From: Macrolepiota albuminosa
Lineage: Eukaryota; Basidiomycota; Agaricomycetes; Agaricales; Agaricaceae
Assembly: GCA_027475525.1 (NCBI GenBank)
Contig: JAMWFC010000115.1
Location: 1,116,001 to 1,180,000 of the forward strand
Reading direction: 5' to 3'
Length of the DNA: 64,000 bases
Part shown: piece by piece, positions 10,877 through 21,944 of the stretch
How the letters are laid out: each line of letters begins with the position of its first letter
How positions within the stretch are numbered: position 1 is the first letter of the stretch
The notes under the pieces: generated by a model
Told to the model about the DNA's origin: nothing
The model's database searches: none
What the model saw: only the letters and a program-made list of their open reading frames with translations
Translations under genes and position numbers: made by a program

Positions 10877-12433
10877 TTATACAACCTTTACTAGAGGCAA
10901 GTCTTGACCGAAGATGCTTGCCATGTAGAATGTGAGAGGTGCATTAAAGATCTTGGGTTGGTAAGGGACAAGGAGATGTAAAAGGATGCTGGTAGGCTGT
11001 TGCCAATGCAGCAAGGGAATTGGTTGTTGTATAAGGTGCACAAAACTGTGTAATTGGTCAATCCAGTCCTCGAAATTGCTATCAGCCTGTGGATCCACTG
11101 CTGGGTTGCCAGGTTGCTGTGGTCGCCTAAAGAGTCCATCTGGTCCATGGAAAGAGCTCTTGGCATGTACCAACTCAAAGTGAAACATGAGAATAGCGAC
11201 TACCCAACGGTTCATGCTAGCAGATGGCTGGATATCGGGATTCTGCAGCATGCCTTTGATGTACCTAGCGTCAACTTCTACAATGAGGTTCCGCACACCA
11301 ATCAAATACATTTTTAGCAACTGGAAAGCTTTGAAGAGTCCATAAAGCTCTAGTTTAGGCTGACTGTAGCGAGATTCCCTGTCATTTAGTGTGATAGATC
11401 CAAAGCAGTTGTAGTGTCGCTGTTTCTGATTACCGCTAAGGCACTGGCACAGGAAGTAGCCAATGGCAATGTACAAAGTATCCACTGCCAAGATAACAGG
11501 GTCGGCAGAGGCATAGTCGATGGGAACCAAGGGCTTGGCATCTTGTAGGGCTTTTACTAAGTCTTGTTGCGCAGTGACCTGGTCTGGCCCAAATTCAAAG
11601 GGCTCATTGGTGCAGGTGAGTCAGTTAAGGGCATGTGCACGATGGGCAAAGTTCTTGACAAATATCCTGAGGATGCCAACGGTACCAAGAAAAGCACAAA
11701 CTTCAGATAAGTCACGGCAAGGACCCTATTGCTCTAGAAGTGCTAAGCGAGACTCATCGGGAACACGTCCGCCGGGAGTGCAGATGTGACCAAGTATTTT
11801 GAACCTTGGCGTGCAAAGGAGGAGCTTATGGCCACTAAAGGTTCCACCGCTATACTTCATACGTTGGAAAACTCAGTTGAGCAGCTGGAAAAACTTCCAT
11901 AGCACTAAGCGAATGTTGGAGTTTTTGGGATGGGCTGCCGGTAAGCCATTTACAAGTCGCCAGTCTTTAGGGCCTTTGACACCAACGTCATCAATGAAGC
12001 TAAGGACATTGTGTGGTATCTCAGGTTGGAGAATGAAAGTGATGTCATCATGGAATATAGGGACTGAGTTTGTCCAGCCCATCGGTAAAGTGACTAGGTG
12101 TAACGTGCCAAACGGGGTTTGAAAAGTGGTGAGGTCATGGGAAGAAGGGTGTATCAGGCGTTCGTCATAGCCAACATAGAGGTCAAGAGTGGCGCCACAA
12201 ATATGCCCGGCAAAAGACTCAGCAACGTGGTCAGGAAAAGGCAGTACACCAGAGTGTCATATAGTAACCCTATTTAGCAGTTCAAGGCTGTAGACTATGT
12301 GCAGATTACCATTCTTTTTGAGGACGCAAAACCACTGGGAGCGGTAAGAGCTATTGGAGGGTTCATAGACGCCAGCCTTAATTTTGGTCCTTATAATTTG
12401 GCAGACCTTGGCTTTGATTCCAGGCAGTAATGG
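10877..12433 (-). pseudogene. TE1 reverse transcriptase and RNase H
   Basis: RT fragments across frames include SQWFCVLKKNGNLHIV, FQTPFGTLHLVTLPMGWTNS and the active-site segment VLSFIDDVGVKGP (IDD instead of the more common LDD). The RNase H part at 10877-11530 has IDYASADPVILAVDTLYIAIGYFL and keeps an open frame of 217 codons. Several stops interrupt the RT section, so no intact enzyme can be read. Confidence 0.8.
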
Positions 12434-14122
12434 TCAGTTGTGCTCAGTCCATGGCACATGAGGAATGGTTGGGATTACAACAGGTGGGAAGAAGTCTGTA
12501 CGGAGGCTGCCGCATTCTGAGTCCTCCCAAGCAAAGGCTTTATTTTGCTTAGCGACAAGATCAGTAAGAACATCCAACTCATCTTTGGTCAAAAATCCTG
12601 TGTCATGCTCCTTGGCAAACTGTTGCTGGCATTCTGCGGTAAAACATCCTGTGGGCTGAAAGGGTGGCGGATTTGGTGATAAGGTTGGCATGTTGGCAAG
12701 AGGGTTGCCAATAATCTTGCGCTTGATTCTAAAGGTCTCAGGAGAGTGCATAGCGACGGGTTTTGTTTTGAGGGCAACTGGTTTATATTTCTTTTTTGAC
12801 TTGAACCCCTTTTTTTTGGGAGCATTAGCTTGGTTATATACAGAGGTGGAAAGGGGAAAGGTAGCCTGTAGAGCGGCAAGTCCCAGAACGGCAGGAGACA
12901 AGGCTCTGGGAAGGGTAGTGAGATAAGTATTGGTAGACGCAATATTTTGAAATGAATTGGAAGCGGCAAGGTATAAGTACACAAGCGAGGAGTCGGTAAT
13001 GTTTTGGTTTTTCTGGGAAAGCTCAGCGTTGGTAGCAGATAAGGTAATTAAAACGTCTTCATCAAGAAAAGCAGTAGACATGACATTTACAAGACCAGTA
13101 TAATAGTCATATTCAAGCATTAGTGCCACATCTCCATGATCGTTGCCAATCACCTCCTTGATGGTTTGTGAAAACACCTGTGGGGTCGTTCATTGGTGTG
13201 TTGGTCAGTAAATTCTGGGGGCTTAGCATGGGTGCCTTTTTGTTGTCCCCTAGGGAACGTTGGCACCGTTCATCGGATTCTGGAATTGGGGTCGCTAATT
13301 ATTAGGGTTGTCTCATTGTTGGTTACAGTCTTGACAACTGATTGCGCCAAGACGTTGAAGGGTCTGCCGAGAAGTAAATCATATGCCAGTGATTGTAAAA
13401 TGTGTATCTGAAGGTAGAAAGTGATGTCACCAAGAGTGCAAGGCACATTCTTGGCGAGACCTAGAGATCTGTCTACCATACCATTAGTGCTCTGCATGTT
13501 CAATATAACAGTAGGATCGTAAATGAGACCCAAGTCATTGGCGATTTCAGCTGCCATAGAAATAATTTGAGAATCGCTATTCACGATTGCCTTTACCTCA
13601 TGCTTGTTGTCTACCGTTAGCACGACTGAGCAAATAGCATGTGATTCTTGAGTGACAGTAAGGATTGCTGGGTCTTCTCCATGTTCTACTGACCTAAGAT
13701 AAGTTTTGACGGGGTCCACAGAGGTGGCGTTAGCGATGGTATCAGCAGGAGAGTCATCAGTGTCAGGAGAGTCGATGGTAACGGAAAAACCAGGAAGCGT
13801 GTCATCAAGTTCATCGACCTTGGCAACAGCTGTCACCAAGGGATGTCGGGGAGTGACTGCAGTTTTGACTTGGTTGTGTACATCTGGGGCAATGCTACAC
13901 AGTTCTTCAACTGATAAAGTGACAGCTGTTTTCATGATGCAACTGAAGATGTGGTTTGACTTTTCTATATTGAATATTGGCGCAGTAGGTCGGTAACCAC
14001 CTTCAGGACGCTTCTTGGACGCAGCAAAATTTTGTTGTGCAGGAGCATGATATTGGTCAGGGATCCCTGAGTAGGGGTGGAGAGGCAGCAAAGGTGGTTC
14101 AGGAGCGGCAGAGGACGAGGAT
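12434..14122 (-). pseudogene. TE1 protease and pre-RT linker
   Basis: The retropepsin-like region (13270-14091) has AIVNSDSQIISMAAEIANDL where a working enzyme needs D-S/T-G. Both catalytic changes (Asp to Asn, Gly to Asp) are single G-to-A transitions. The flap and C-terminal motif LLLGRPFNVL are still visible. The linker (12434-13177) is Lys-rich and contains DELDVLTDLVAKQNKAFAWEDSE, the usual lead-in to RT. The coding sense continues up to the TE3 junction at 14122, so the gag end was separated by that insertion. Confidence 0.8.
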
Positions 14123-14443
14123 TGTCAGGGGACTCCTCGCTCTTGTCTGGTCACAATTTCCTTTTCTGGAGTTTCCGGAGAACTCCGGAGCATTTCCCAC
14201 GCCCCGGAGTTCTCCCGGCCTCCCGGAGCTAGCCGTTGGATACTGTACAGTCGTTCCCACGCCTGTCCGCCCCCGTACTGATGTGCCGCACTGGCAGAGG
14301 AATCCTTAGACTTGTTCTCTTTGGATTTCCCTCTGCCAGGTGATTAGTTATTGATTGTACTGTCGTTACTGGCTCTAATATACTTTGGATTTCCCTCTGC
14401 CAGTTGTGTGATAGTGCCGCAACCTCCGGAGGTCGCCCTTACA
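14123..14443 (+). repeat. TE3 5' LTR, copy 2
   Basis: A 321-bp LTR, TGTCAGGGG to CCCTTACA. The U3 part (14123-14307) has several CCGGAG boxes and CTCCGGAG palindromes. The sequence TTTGGATTTCCCTCTGCCAG occurs twice downstream (near 14319 and 14383). It differs from its 3' partner at about seven sites, all of which I read as CpG transitions. Confidence 0.96.
14308..14318 (+). promoter_or_regulatory. Predicted TE3 transcript 5' end / self-primer
   Basis: AGACTTGTTCT in the LTR is perfectly complementary to the 11 bases at 14446-14456 just after the LTR. In the Tf1/sushi group the first 11 nt of the mRNA fold back as primer on such a site. By that analogy the R region would start here. I see no clear TATA box upstream. 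Confidence 0.6.
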
Positions 14444-14445
14444 GC

Positions 14446-14456
14446 AGAACAAGTCT
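14446..14456 (+). other. TE3 primer-binding site, self-priming type
   Basis: AGAACAAGTCT lies two bases downstream of the 5' LTR, where minus-strand priming occurs. It does not begin with TGG, as a site for a tRNA 3' end would. It pairs over 11 of 11 bases with 14308-14318 inside the LTR. Confidence 0.65.
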
Positions 14457-14551
14457 CCTAATTCCGGTCTGGAAGCCCCCCATAGCCGTCAGAAGAATTC
14501 TCTGGCTCCTATCTACCGCTTCTCCACCAGTTTTAAGCATCTGGACCTTCT

Positions 14552-15794
14552 ATGTCTCAGCTTGCCTCTTCAGACAGTCCTCCGGACGCTACAGCTCCTC
14601 AGGATGAAGCCTGGACTCGCTTGCTCCACCTAGAGGCTCAAGTGCAGCTTACTCAAGCTTCCCTCACCCACCACACCGCCGAACTCTCCACCCTCCAACA
14701 AACCACTGAAACCATCTCCGACTCCCTCCGGGCACTCCTAGAGCGTCTCAACACCACTCCCTTGGTTGCTACCGCAACCCCAGCAGCGGCACTGCCCCCC
14801 GCTGTTCAGCCATCCTCTCCGAATCCTTTGAGGACCCAAGGGACCCCACGTGCGCTCCTCCCCCGACCGGCCATCCCGGATGCCTACGATGGCGACCGTG
14901 TGACCGGAGAACGATTTCTACAGTCGTGCCTCACCTATATCCAGCTCTGCGGAGACAACTTCGTCTTGGACGACCTGAAAATCGCATGGGTTCTCTCCTA
15001 CATGAAGTCTGGGAGAGCGGCCACCTACGCACTGTGGGTTTTGATGCCCCGGAGGTGTTGCGGGGTTTGCAAACTGGGCCGCATTTGAGCAGGAGTTCCG
15101 GGATGAGTTCTTCCCCCGGAACCCAGCCAAGGCAGCTGCGCTGGTCCTCCAAGACAGGGATCAATACGGACAAGGGAGGCGCTCGCTGGACAAATACATT
15201 GACTCCTTCCGGGCACTAGTTGAGCAGGCCAGGTACCCCAATGGACTGCAACTCTGCCTCACCTTCTGGGAAGGGCTCCAATCCACTCTGATGGAGCGTA
15301 TTGACAACCTTGCAGAAGGACGTCCAGCCGACAACCAAGTCGCCTCCTGGTACCGAGTGGCCCGGGACCAGTGGCAGCTCATGGAACTTAAGCGCAGCCT
15401 GCGCCAAGCTCCGGCCACGGCAACAGCCCTGCGTCCTCGGATCCCTCTCCCCCGTCCCGTAGCAGCTGTGTTCCACCCTCCCAGCCTCCCAGCTCCCTCC
15501 GCAGGGCCCACACTGCCCCCGGGGGCCCCTATGGATGTGGACTCCTCCTGCCAGCGTGCCAACCTACCTCTTCTGTGCCGGCGCTGCGGCACCCCCGGTC
15601 ACTTTGCACGCCGTTGCCCGCTTGGCCTTGAGGTGCGTTACCTAGCCCCGGAGGAGCAGGAAGAGCTACTCCTGCAGCTCCTGGCAGCCAAGGACGCAGC
15701 CGGAGCACCCTCTCCAGACACGGCAGCGCCGGAGGCCCAGGAGCAGGAGCGGAGTGCAGATGCGTCGGGAGGAGGGAGCCTGGAGGATTTTTAG
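14552..15794 (+). pseudogene. TE3 gag, copy 2 (two frameshifts)
   Basis: Gag polyprotein of about 415 residues: N-terminal Thr/Gln-rich region, capsid segment, Pro-rich linker, and one CCHC knuckle (CRRCGTPGHFARRC) near 15573-15614. The start MSQLASSDSP follows a 108-bp leader. Two single-base frame breaks lie near 15042 and 15069; between them only VGFDAPEVLRG is in frame. Capsid homology resumes as FANWAAFEQEFRDEFF. The gene ends GGSLEDF-stop, and pro-pol overlaps it in the -1 frame. Confidence 0.9.
15788..15794 (+). promoter_or_regulatory. Candidate -1 ribosomal frameshift site at the TE3 gag stop
   Basis: Gag ends GAT TTT TAG. A five-T run lets the Phe tRNA on TTT re-pair one base back, after which TTA GAG GAG continues straight into the protease frame (LEERRVKSTPPS). 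The pro-pol frame is exactly -1 relative to gag. Many chromoviruses express pol this way. I did not identify a downstream pseudoknot. Confidence 0.55.
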
Positions 15795-18700
15795 AGGAGC
15801 GACGGGTGAAGAGTACGCCCCCGTCGCTTGGTGCAAATCGATTTGTATGTCTGTCCATAGAAGAGCCCAATACAACCCCTGAGGACACTTTGGCACCTAC
15901 GATCGTAAGCCCACTCCTCGACGTATCTAAAAGCCCCCCGGTCTCGCCGACTCCTCCTGCCGGGCCCCCTCGACCCCGCATCCCTGCCTGGCAACGTCGC
16001 CTTCCGAGGCGCTACGTGGTAGCCTCGACACCCTCGACCAACTCGCTCCGGCTAAAGGTGGAGGTCGAAACAACTGACACACAGCAGACCCGGAGCGTGA
16101 CTGCTCTTCTAGATTCCGGAGCCACCGGGCTCTTTGTGGATGCTGACTACGTGGCCCGACACCAACTCATGACTCGCCCTCTCCCTTCCCCAATTCCGGT
16201 CTACAACATTGACGGTACCCCCAATGAAGCAGGCTCCATCCGCGCCGTTGTAGACCTGGTTCTGCGCTATCGGGCCCATGCCAAGCATGCCACCTTCGCA
16301 GTCACCAGCTTGGGAAAGCAGGATATGATCCTGGGATACACGTGGCTCCGGGAGCACAACCCGGAGATAGACTGGACTACCGGAGAGGTGAGTATGAGTT
16401 GGTGCCCCTGACGCTGCACCACCTGTGCGAAGGAGACAAGGATAGAGCGGCGCACCGCTGTGCGGGAACGTGCAGCCATCCAGGCCTGCCAGGCAGGACA
16501 CATCCCCTTCGCTGACCTCGACCTGTTGGATCCTCCGCCCCTGGCGTTCCCTCATAGAGAGGCCCTCTATGAGGACGACAGGCACAGCGGTGGAGAGGCC
16601 ACCATGGAAGACGGTCGCGAAGGAGAATTCCTGCCAGTCCCGAACCCAGAATTACCAGACGAGGCCATTGAGGTAGGGGACCGCATCTATGCCACAGCGT
16701 TGCGTCCGCCGCCATCGGCAGAGGAGATCCGGGCCAGCCAGACCACTTCCCAACAGTTGGCCCAGGCCTTCGCCACCAATACCTCGCCTCGCCCATTCCA
16801 GGATACTGTTCCGGGCCACCTGCACGACTTTGAGGATGTTTTCTCCAAGGCCTCGTTTGATTCTCTCCCGGAGCGCAAGCAGTGGGATCATGCCATCGAG
16901 CTCCTACCAGACTCGAAGCCGGCCAACTGCAAGGTGTACCCACTGGCGCCCAAGGAGCAGGATGAACTAGATGCCTTCCTCCGGGAAAATCTCGAAACTG
17001 GAAGAATTTGACCCTCAAAGTCGCCGATGGCCTCCCCGGTGTTTTTCATCAAGAAGAAGGATGGCACCCTCCGGTTGGTCCAAGATTATCGTGTGCTTAA
17101 TGCGATGACCATCAAGAACCACTACCCGCTCCCTCTCATCTCAGAACTCATTAACAACCTCCGGGGTGCACGCTACTTCACCAAGTTGGACGTCCGCTGG
17201 GGCTACAACAATGTGCGCATCCAGGAGGGAGACGAGTGGAAGGCTGCGTTTCGGACCAACCGGGGCCTGTTCGAACCATTGGTAATGTTCTTCGGGCTCA
17301 CCAACAGCCCCGCCACCTTTCAAACCATGATGAATGACATATTCCGGGACCTCATAGCAGATGGGGTGGTGTGTGTGTACCTGGACGATATCCTCATCTA
17401 CACCAAGACGCTAGAGGAGCACCGCCGGATCACCCGCATAGTCCTAGACCGCCTCCGCCAGTATCAGCTCTACCTCAAACCGGAGAAATGTGAGTTCGAG
17501 AAAACTCAGATCGAGTACCTCGGGCTCATCATCTCTCACGGTATGGCGGAGATGGACCCGGTGAAGGTGGCCGGCGTTACGCAGTGGCCAGAGCCCTGGA
17601 ACAAGAAGGAGGTACAGGCCTTCCTGGGGTTCACCAACTTCTACCGGCGGTTCATCCAGGACTTTTCCCACCACGCACGGCCCCTCTTTGACCTCACCCG
17701 GAAGGAGGCAGCCTGGACTTGGGGTGACGCGGAGCAACAGGCCTTCGATGCCCTGAAGCGAGCCGTCACCTCCAAGCCGGTGCTCCTCTTCCCAGATGAC
17801 GATCAGCCTTTCCGAGTCGAGGCAGACAGTTCCGACTTTGCTACCGGCGCCGTCCTGTCCCAGCAATCCCCGGGGGATGGCAAGTGGCATCCGGTGGCCT
17901 TCTACTCTAAGAGCCTCAATGCCGTGGAGCGGAACTATGAGATCCATGACAAGGAGATGCTGGCAATCATCCGGTCACTAGAGGAGTGGCGCCACTTCCT
18001 GGAGGGGGCCCGGCACAAGTTCGAAGTCTGGACAGACCACAAGAACTTGGAGTACTTCTGGACAGCAAAGAAGCTCAACCGCCGCCAGGCCCGGTGGTCC
18101 CTCTACCTTGCCAACTTTGACTTCTCACTGCATCACAAGCCGGGGAGGTCCATGGGGAAGCCCGATGCCCTATCCAGGCGTGCCGACCATGGCTCCGGGG
18201 CCGGAGACAACGACAACATCACCCTCCTACGACCGGAGCTGTTTGCCATCCGGGCACTGGAGGGGATATCCGCCCAGGGAGACGAGGTCGACATTCTCTG
18301 GGATATCCATCGGGGAAACCGGGAGGGGATGCAGGAGGACTCTATGGCCAAGGCCGCCTTGGCTCTACGGTCTCATCGCCCCACGGGCACGAGGGCAGTG
18401 CATGCCAACAAGTGGAGTCTCCAAGACGGCCTCCTCACCTACTGCGGCCACATCTATGTACCCAACGACCCGGAGCTCTGGCGACGCATTATTGAGCAAC
18501 ACCACGACTCCCGCATTGCCGGGCACCCCGGGCGCTGGAAGACGCTGGAACTTGTGTCCCGGAACTACTGGTGGCCCCAGATGTCGAGATACATAGGCTC
18601 CTACACCAGCACCTGTGATCTCTGCCTCCAGACCAAGCCCCAGCGCCGTCTCCCTACCGGTCAGCTGCACTCCTTGCCAACGCCCGCAGAACGGTGGAGC

Positions 18701-19831
18701 ATGGCCTCCGTGGACTTCATTGTGGAGCTTCTGGACGCACACGGCTACGATGCTATCCTGGTGGTCGTGGACCTCTATGGCAAATGGGCTCACTTCATTC
18801 CGACCCACACGACCTGCTCCGCCATGGGTGCCGCTAACCTGTACCGGAAGAATGTCTGGAAACTCCACGGCCTTTCCGATGCGTACGTGTCCGACCAGGG
18901 CCCACAGTTTGTTGCGGAGTTCACCCGGGAGCTCTACCGCCTCCTGCATGTGAAGCTCCACACCTCCACTGCCTACCACCCGCAATCCGACGGCCAGACC
19001 GAACGTGTTAACCAGGAGCTTGAGCAATACCTGCGGCTATTCTGCAACGAGCGTCAGGACGACTGGGATGAGCTCCTGCCAGAGGCGGAATTCCAGTACA
19101 ACAACCATGTCCATGCCTCGACGCAGGTATCACCCTTCTTCCTTGACACAGGGCGGCACCCCCGGATGGGTTTTGAACCACGCACACGGCGGTCGGAGAA
19201 CGAATCGGTCAACGAGTTTGTGGATCGCATGCAGAAGGCACAGGAGGAGGCGAAGGCTGCGCTAACTAAGGCAAAGGACAACATGGCACGATACTACAAC
19301 CGGGGCCGGACACCAGCTCCTGAGTACAAGCCCGGAGACCGGGTATTCCTGGATGCCTCCGACATCTCCACCACGATACCCTCAAAGAAGCTGTCTCATT
19401 GTCAACTGGGGCCATACCCCATTGAGCGTCAGGTGGGGCCCCTAGCCTACCGACTCCGGCTGCCTGCGGGCATGCGCCAACTCCACCCGGTCTTCAACAT
19501 GGTAAAGCTTTCTCCAGCCCTGGAAGACCCCATCCCCGGGCGACGAGCACCGCCGCTGCCACCACCAGTCCTAACAGACAGCGGGGTGGAGTACGAAGTG
19601 GAGAAGATCTTGGACAGCCGCTTATTCCATGGGAAGCTACAGTACAAGGTGAAGTGGAAGGGCTATGGTATTGAAGACATCTCCTGGGAGCCATCTGAAG
19701 ACGTCCACGCCCTGGCTCTCACCCGGGACTTCCACCGCCAGCACCCTGAGGCCCCGCAAACCATATGGGGAGTTTACCCCCTTTCTCTAGCGGATCAGGC
19801 CATCCGCGAGTTCTTCTACCCGGCACGTTGA
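15791..19831 (+). pseudogene. TE3 pro-pol: protease, RT, RNase H, integrase, chromodomain (two stops)
   Basis: The protease (about 16020-16380) has LLDSGATGLFVD. The RT has FFIKKKDGTLRLVQDYRVLN and VYLDDILIYTKT. The RNase H has VEADSSDFATGAVLS and TDHKNLEYF. The integrase has an HHCC finger, then SVDFIVELL, VSDQGPQFV and GQTERVNQEL as the D,D,E residues, a GPY/F module (LGPYPIERQVG), and a C-terminal chromodomain with YEVEKILDSR and VKWKGYGIEDISWEP. From 17027 to 19831 the frame is open for 934 codons. Two TGA codons (near 16409 and 17009) lie in the same frame; CGA at each would give one continuous polyprotein. All visible catalytic residues are present, so this copy is close to functional. 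Confidence 0.93.
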
Positions 19832-19840
19832 GACGCCGCG

Positions 19841-19857
19841 CCCTAAAGGGGGGGTGA
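19841..19857 (+). other. TE3 polypurine tract
   Basis: The run CTAAAGGGGGGGTGA directly precedes the 3' LTR start TGTCAGGGG, the expected place for plus-strand priming. Confidence 0.75.
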
Positions 19858-20178
19858 TGTCAGGGGACTCCTCGCTCTTGTCTGGTCACAATTTCCTTTT
19901 CCGGAGTTTCCAGAGAACTCCGGAGCATTTCCCATGCCCCGGAGTTCTCCCGGCCTCCCGGAGCTAGCCGTTGGATACTGTACAGTTGTTCCCATGCCCG
20001 TCCGCCCCCGTACTGATGTGCCGCACTGGCAGAGGAATCCTTAGACTTGTTCTCTTTGGATTTCCCTCTGCCAGGTGATTAGTTATTGATTGTACTGTCG
20101 TTACTGGCTCTAATATACTTTGGATTTCCCTCTGCCAGTTGTGTGATAGTGCCGCAACCTCTGGAGGTCGCCCTTACA
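19858..20178 (+). repeat. TE3 3' LTR, copy 2
   Basis: 321 bp and collinear with 14123-14443 without indels. Differences such as CCCATG for CCCACG, AGTTGT for AGTCGT and CTCTGG for CTCCGG are all at CpG sites. It is followed by GACCG, the partner of the site at 2714-2718. Confidence 0.96.
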
Positions 20179-21514
20179 GACCGCTTCTGCGGCCGTGTTG
20201 GCCGAGTGCAATGCACATCCTGACCACCCACCGCACCTGCGGTGAGTTCCTCCCTTTGCACACTCTCATACTTAGCCCATTCTTCCGTGGACATCAGTAT
20301 TGCTCCACACTCCTCGAGTAAGCCTCTGATAGGGTTTACCTCCTCTGGCTCATCCTCCATGGTAGCCAGTAGCGCCCCTGAGCGTAGTCAATTGGTGCCC
20401 ACCGCTCGCTTCCTCTCCATCGCACGTTGGCGACGAACTCTCTCTCCAGCTTCCTCCACTGTGACCCGCACTGCCGGGATTTCGATGCCAGCTACAATAA
20501 CTTTGTTATTGCAGAAGTCAAGTACCACCTGGTGCTTGCGCATGTACGGTGTCCCTACAATCATGTCGTACCGGTCGAAGTTCACCACGTCCACGTATTC
20601 AACACTTGTTGACCCCGGGACGAATAGCTCGAGGTTTGCTCCAAACTGTACTGCAGCGCAACTGCCTACAGTACCAAGCTGCAGAGTTATGGGCCGCTCC
20701 AACTAATGCACCGCCAAGTCATGGACCTGGCAGAACTGGGGCGTTACTCCTGTAGTTGTACTTCCCAAATCCCACAACGTCCATGCTTCGTGACCTCCCA
20801 CCTTGACGTAGGTAGCCAAACATTCCTTATCCTCACGTCGCAATTGCGGCCGGGTCAACTTGCGTGCTGCCTTCCTAAGTTTCACTTTGTGAACCTTCAC
20901 TCGACCCACGCCCAACTGCATGCTTTCCTCATCCTCAGGAAAGTCCGTTAACGCCATCAAGAAATCTTGTTCTGTGGAACTAGCATAGAGCTCCGAGTCG
21001 TACACATCCACTTCCACATACTCATTCCCATCGATCATCACTGTCTCTACCTTGTCGTCAGCTGGACCCTCATCGCCAGACTGGGAGCTCTCATCCTCCT
21101 CCTCCACGTCCAGCTCCTCATCTGCGTCATTCGCAGACTCCTCTGCTTCAGTGTGCACAGCGTGTACATATGCTCGTGGTTTACCCGCTATTTGCCCCCT
21201 TCTAGGGCAAGTGCTCGCAAAATGTCCTTTCTCACCGCACGCATAGCATGTTACTATGCGTTTTTCACCCGTCCCACCTGGGCCTGTTCCCCGCTCTTTA
21301 CGCGGGTCACGATTGGCCTCAGGTTTTGGCGGATTGTGACCACGCTCTTTAGCCACAAGTTTTGGCTCAATCAGCTTAGGTCGATGAGGCCTCGACAACG
21401 TTCGTCTCAATACGAACCTAGGGTTTTGGTTACGTTCCATGTCCGCTTTCCTGACCAGGAAAGTGCCGATCATTCGTGACTGGCGTGCCTCCATCGGCCC
21501 CACAGCTTTTACTC

Positions 21515-21668
21515 ACGAGCTATGCAGATCAAAGTGGCGTGCCGTCTTCAACGCCTGTTCATAACGTATGGCATGCGCTACGAATTCCTCAACGAGCTAT
21601 GCAGATCAAAGTGGCGTGCCGTCTTCAACGCCTGTTCATAACGTATGGCATGCGCTACGAATTCCTCA
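21515..21668. repeat. 77-bp tandem duplication in TE2 gag
   Basis: Two head-to-tail copies starting at 21515 and 21592, identical over the unit (the match extends two bases further). 77 is not a multiple of three, so the duplication breaks the gag frame. Confidence 0.95.
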
Positions 21669-21790
21669 ACTTCATTTATTTCTGGAGATAATCCGTCATC
21701 CCGGATTAGCACTTGCCTCATCTCTGCGGGGATGCCCTTAAGAAAGGTCTCGCACACTGTCCATGCGTCGGGATAAATGGCCATATTTTG

Positions 21791-21944
21791 AGCATGGTCA
21801 ACAAGGGTATCATAGAACCCTTGTACTCCGAGGGCCTCGGTGTACACTGCAGAGTAAAACGCCTCTGAGCATGGTCAACAAGGGTATCATAGAACCCTTG
21901 TACTCCGAGGGCCTCGGTGTACACTGCAGAGTAAAACGCCTCTT
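21791..21944. repeat. 77-bp tandem duplication in TE2 capsid region
   Basis: Units start at 21791 and 21868 and appear identical. The capsid frame reads into the first unit on the minus strand and out of the second in a different frame; one unit alone gives an uninterrupted capsid. Confidence 0.95.

Larger units (their letters stand above)
9769..14122 (-). mobile_element. TE1 main body: old, heavily decayed Ty3/Gypsy element
   Basis: Reading from 14122 down to 9769: protease region, long linker, RT, RNase H and most of the integrase. It is cut upstream at 14122 by the exact TE3 LTR start and downstream at 9769 by the exact TE2 LTR end. The integrase C-terminus is at 24286-24632 on the plus strand. 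Stops and frameshifts are far more frequent than in TE2 or TE3, which fits TE1 being the oldest layer. I found neither LTR of this element in the window. Confidence 0.9.
14123..20178 (+). mobile_element. TE3 copy 2: complete chromodomain Ty3/Gypsy element (6056 bp)
   Basis: Complete structure: a 321-bp 5' LTR, self-priming-type PBS, gag, pro-pol with C-terminal chromodomain, polypurine tract and a 321-bp 3' LTR. The left flank AGGAT (14118-14122, TE1 sequence) and right flank GACCG (20179-20183, TE2 sequence) differ. The two ends therefore appear to come from two different insertions joined by recombination inside TE3, or by misassembly. Confidence 0.96.

Noticed and set aside
14123..16835. 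Inverted repeat of 2.7 kb with 1-2713 read as a hairpin or palindromic amplification
   Set aside because: The ends coincide with TE3 LTR boundaries and the flanking target duplications explain both copies as transposon insertions.
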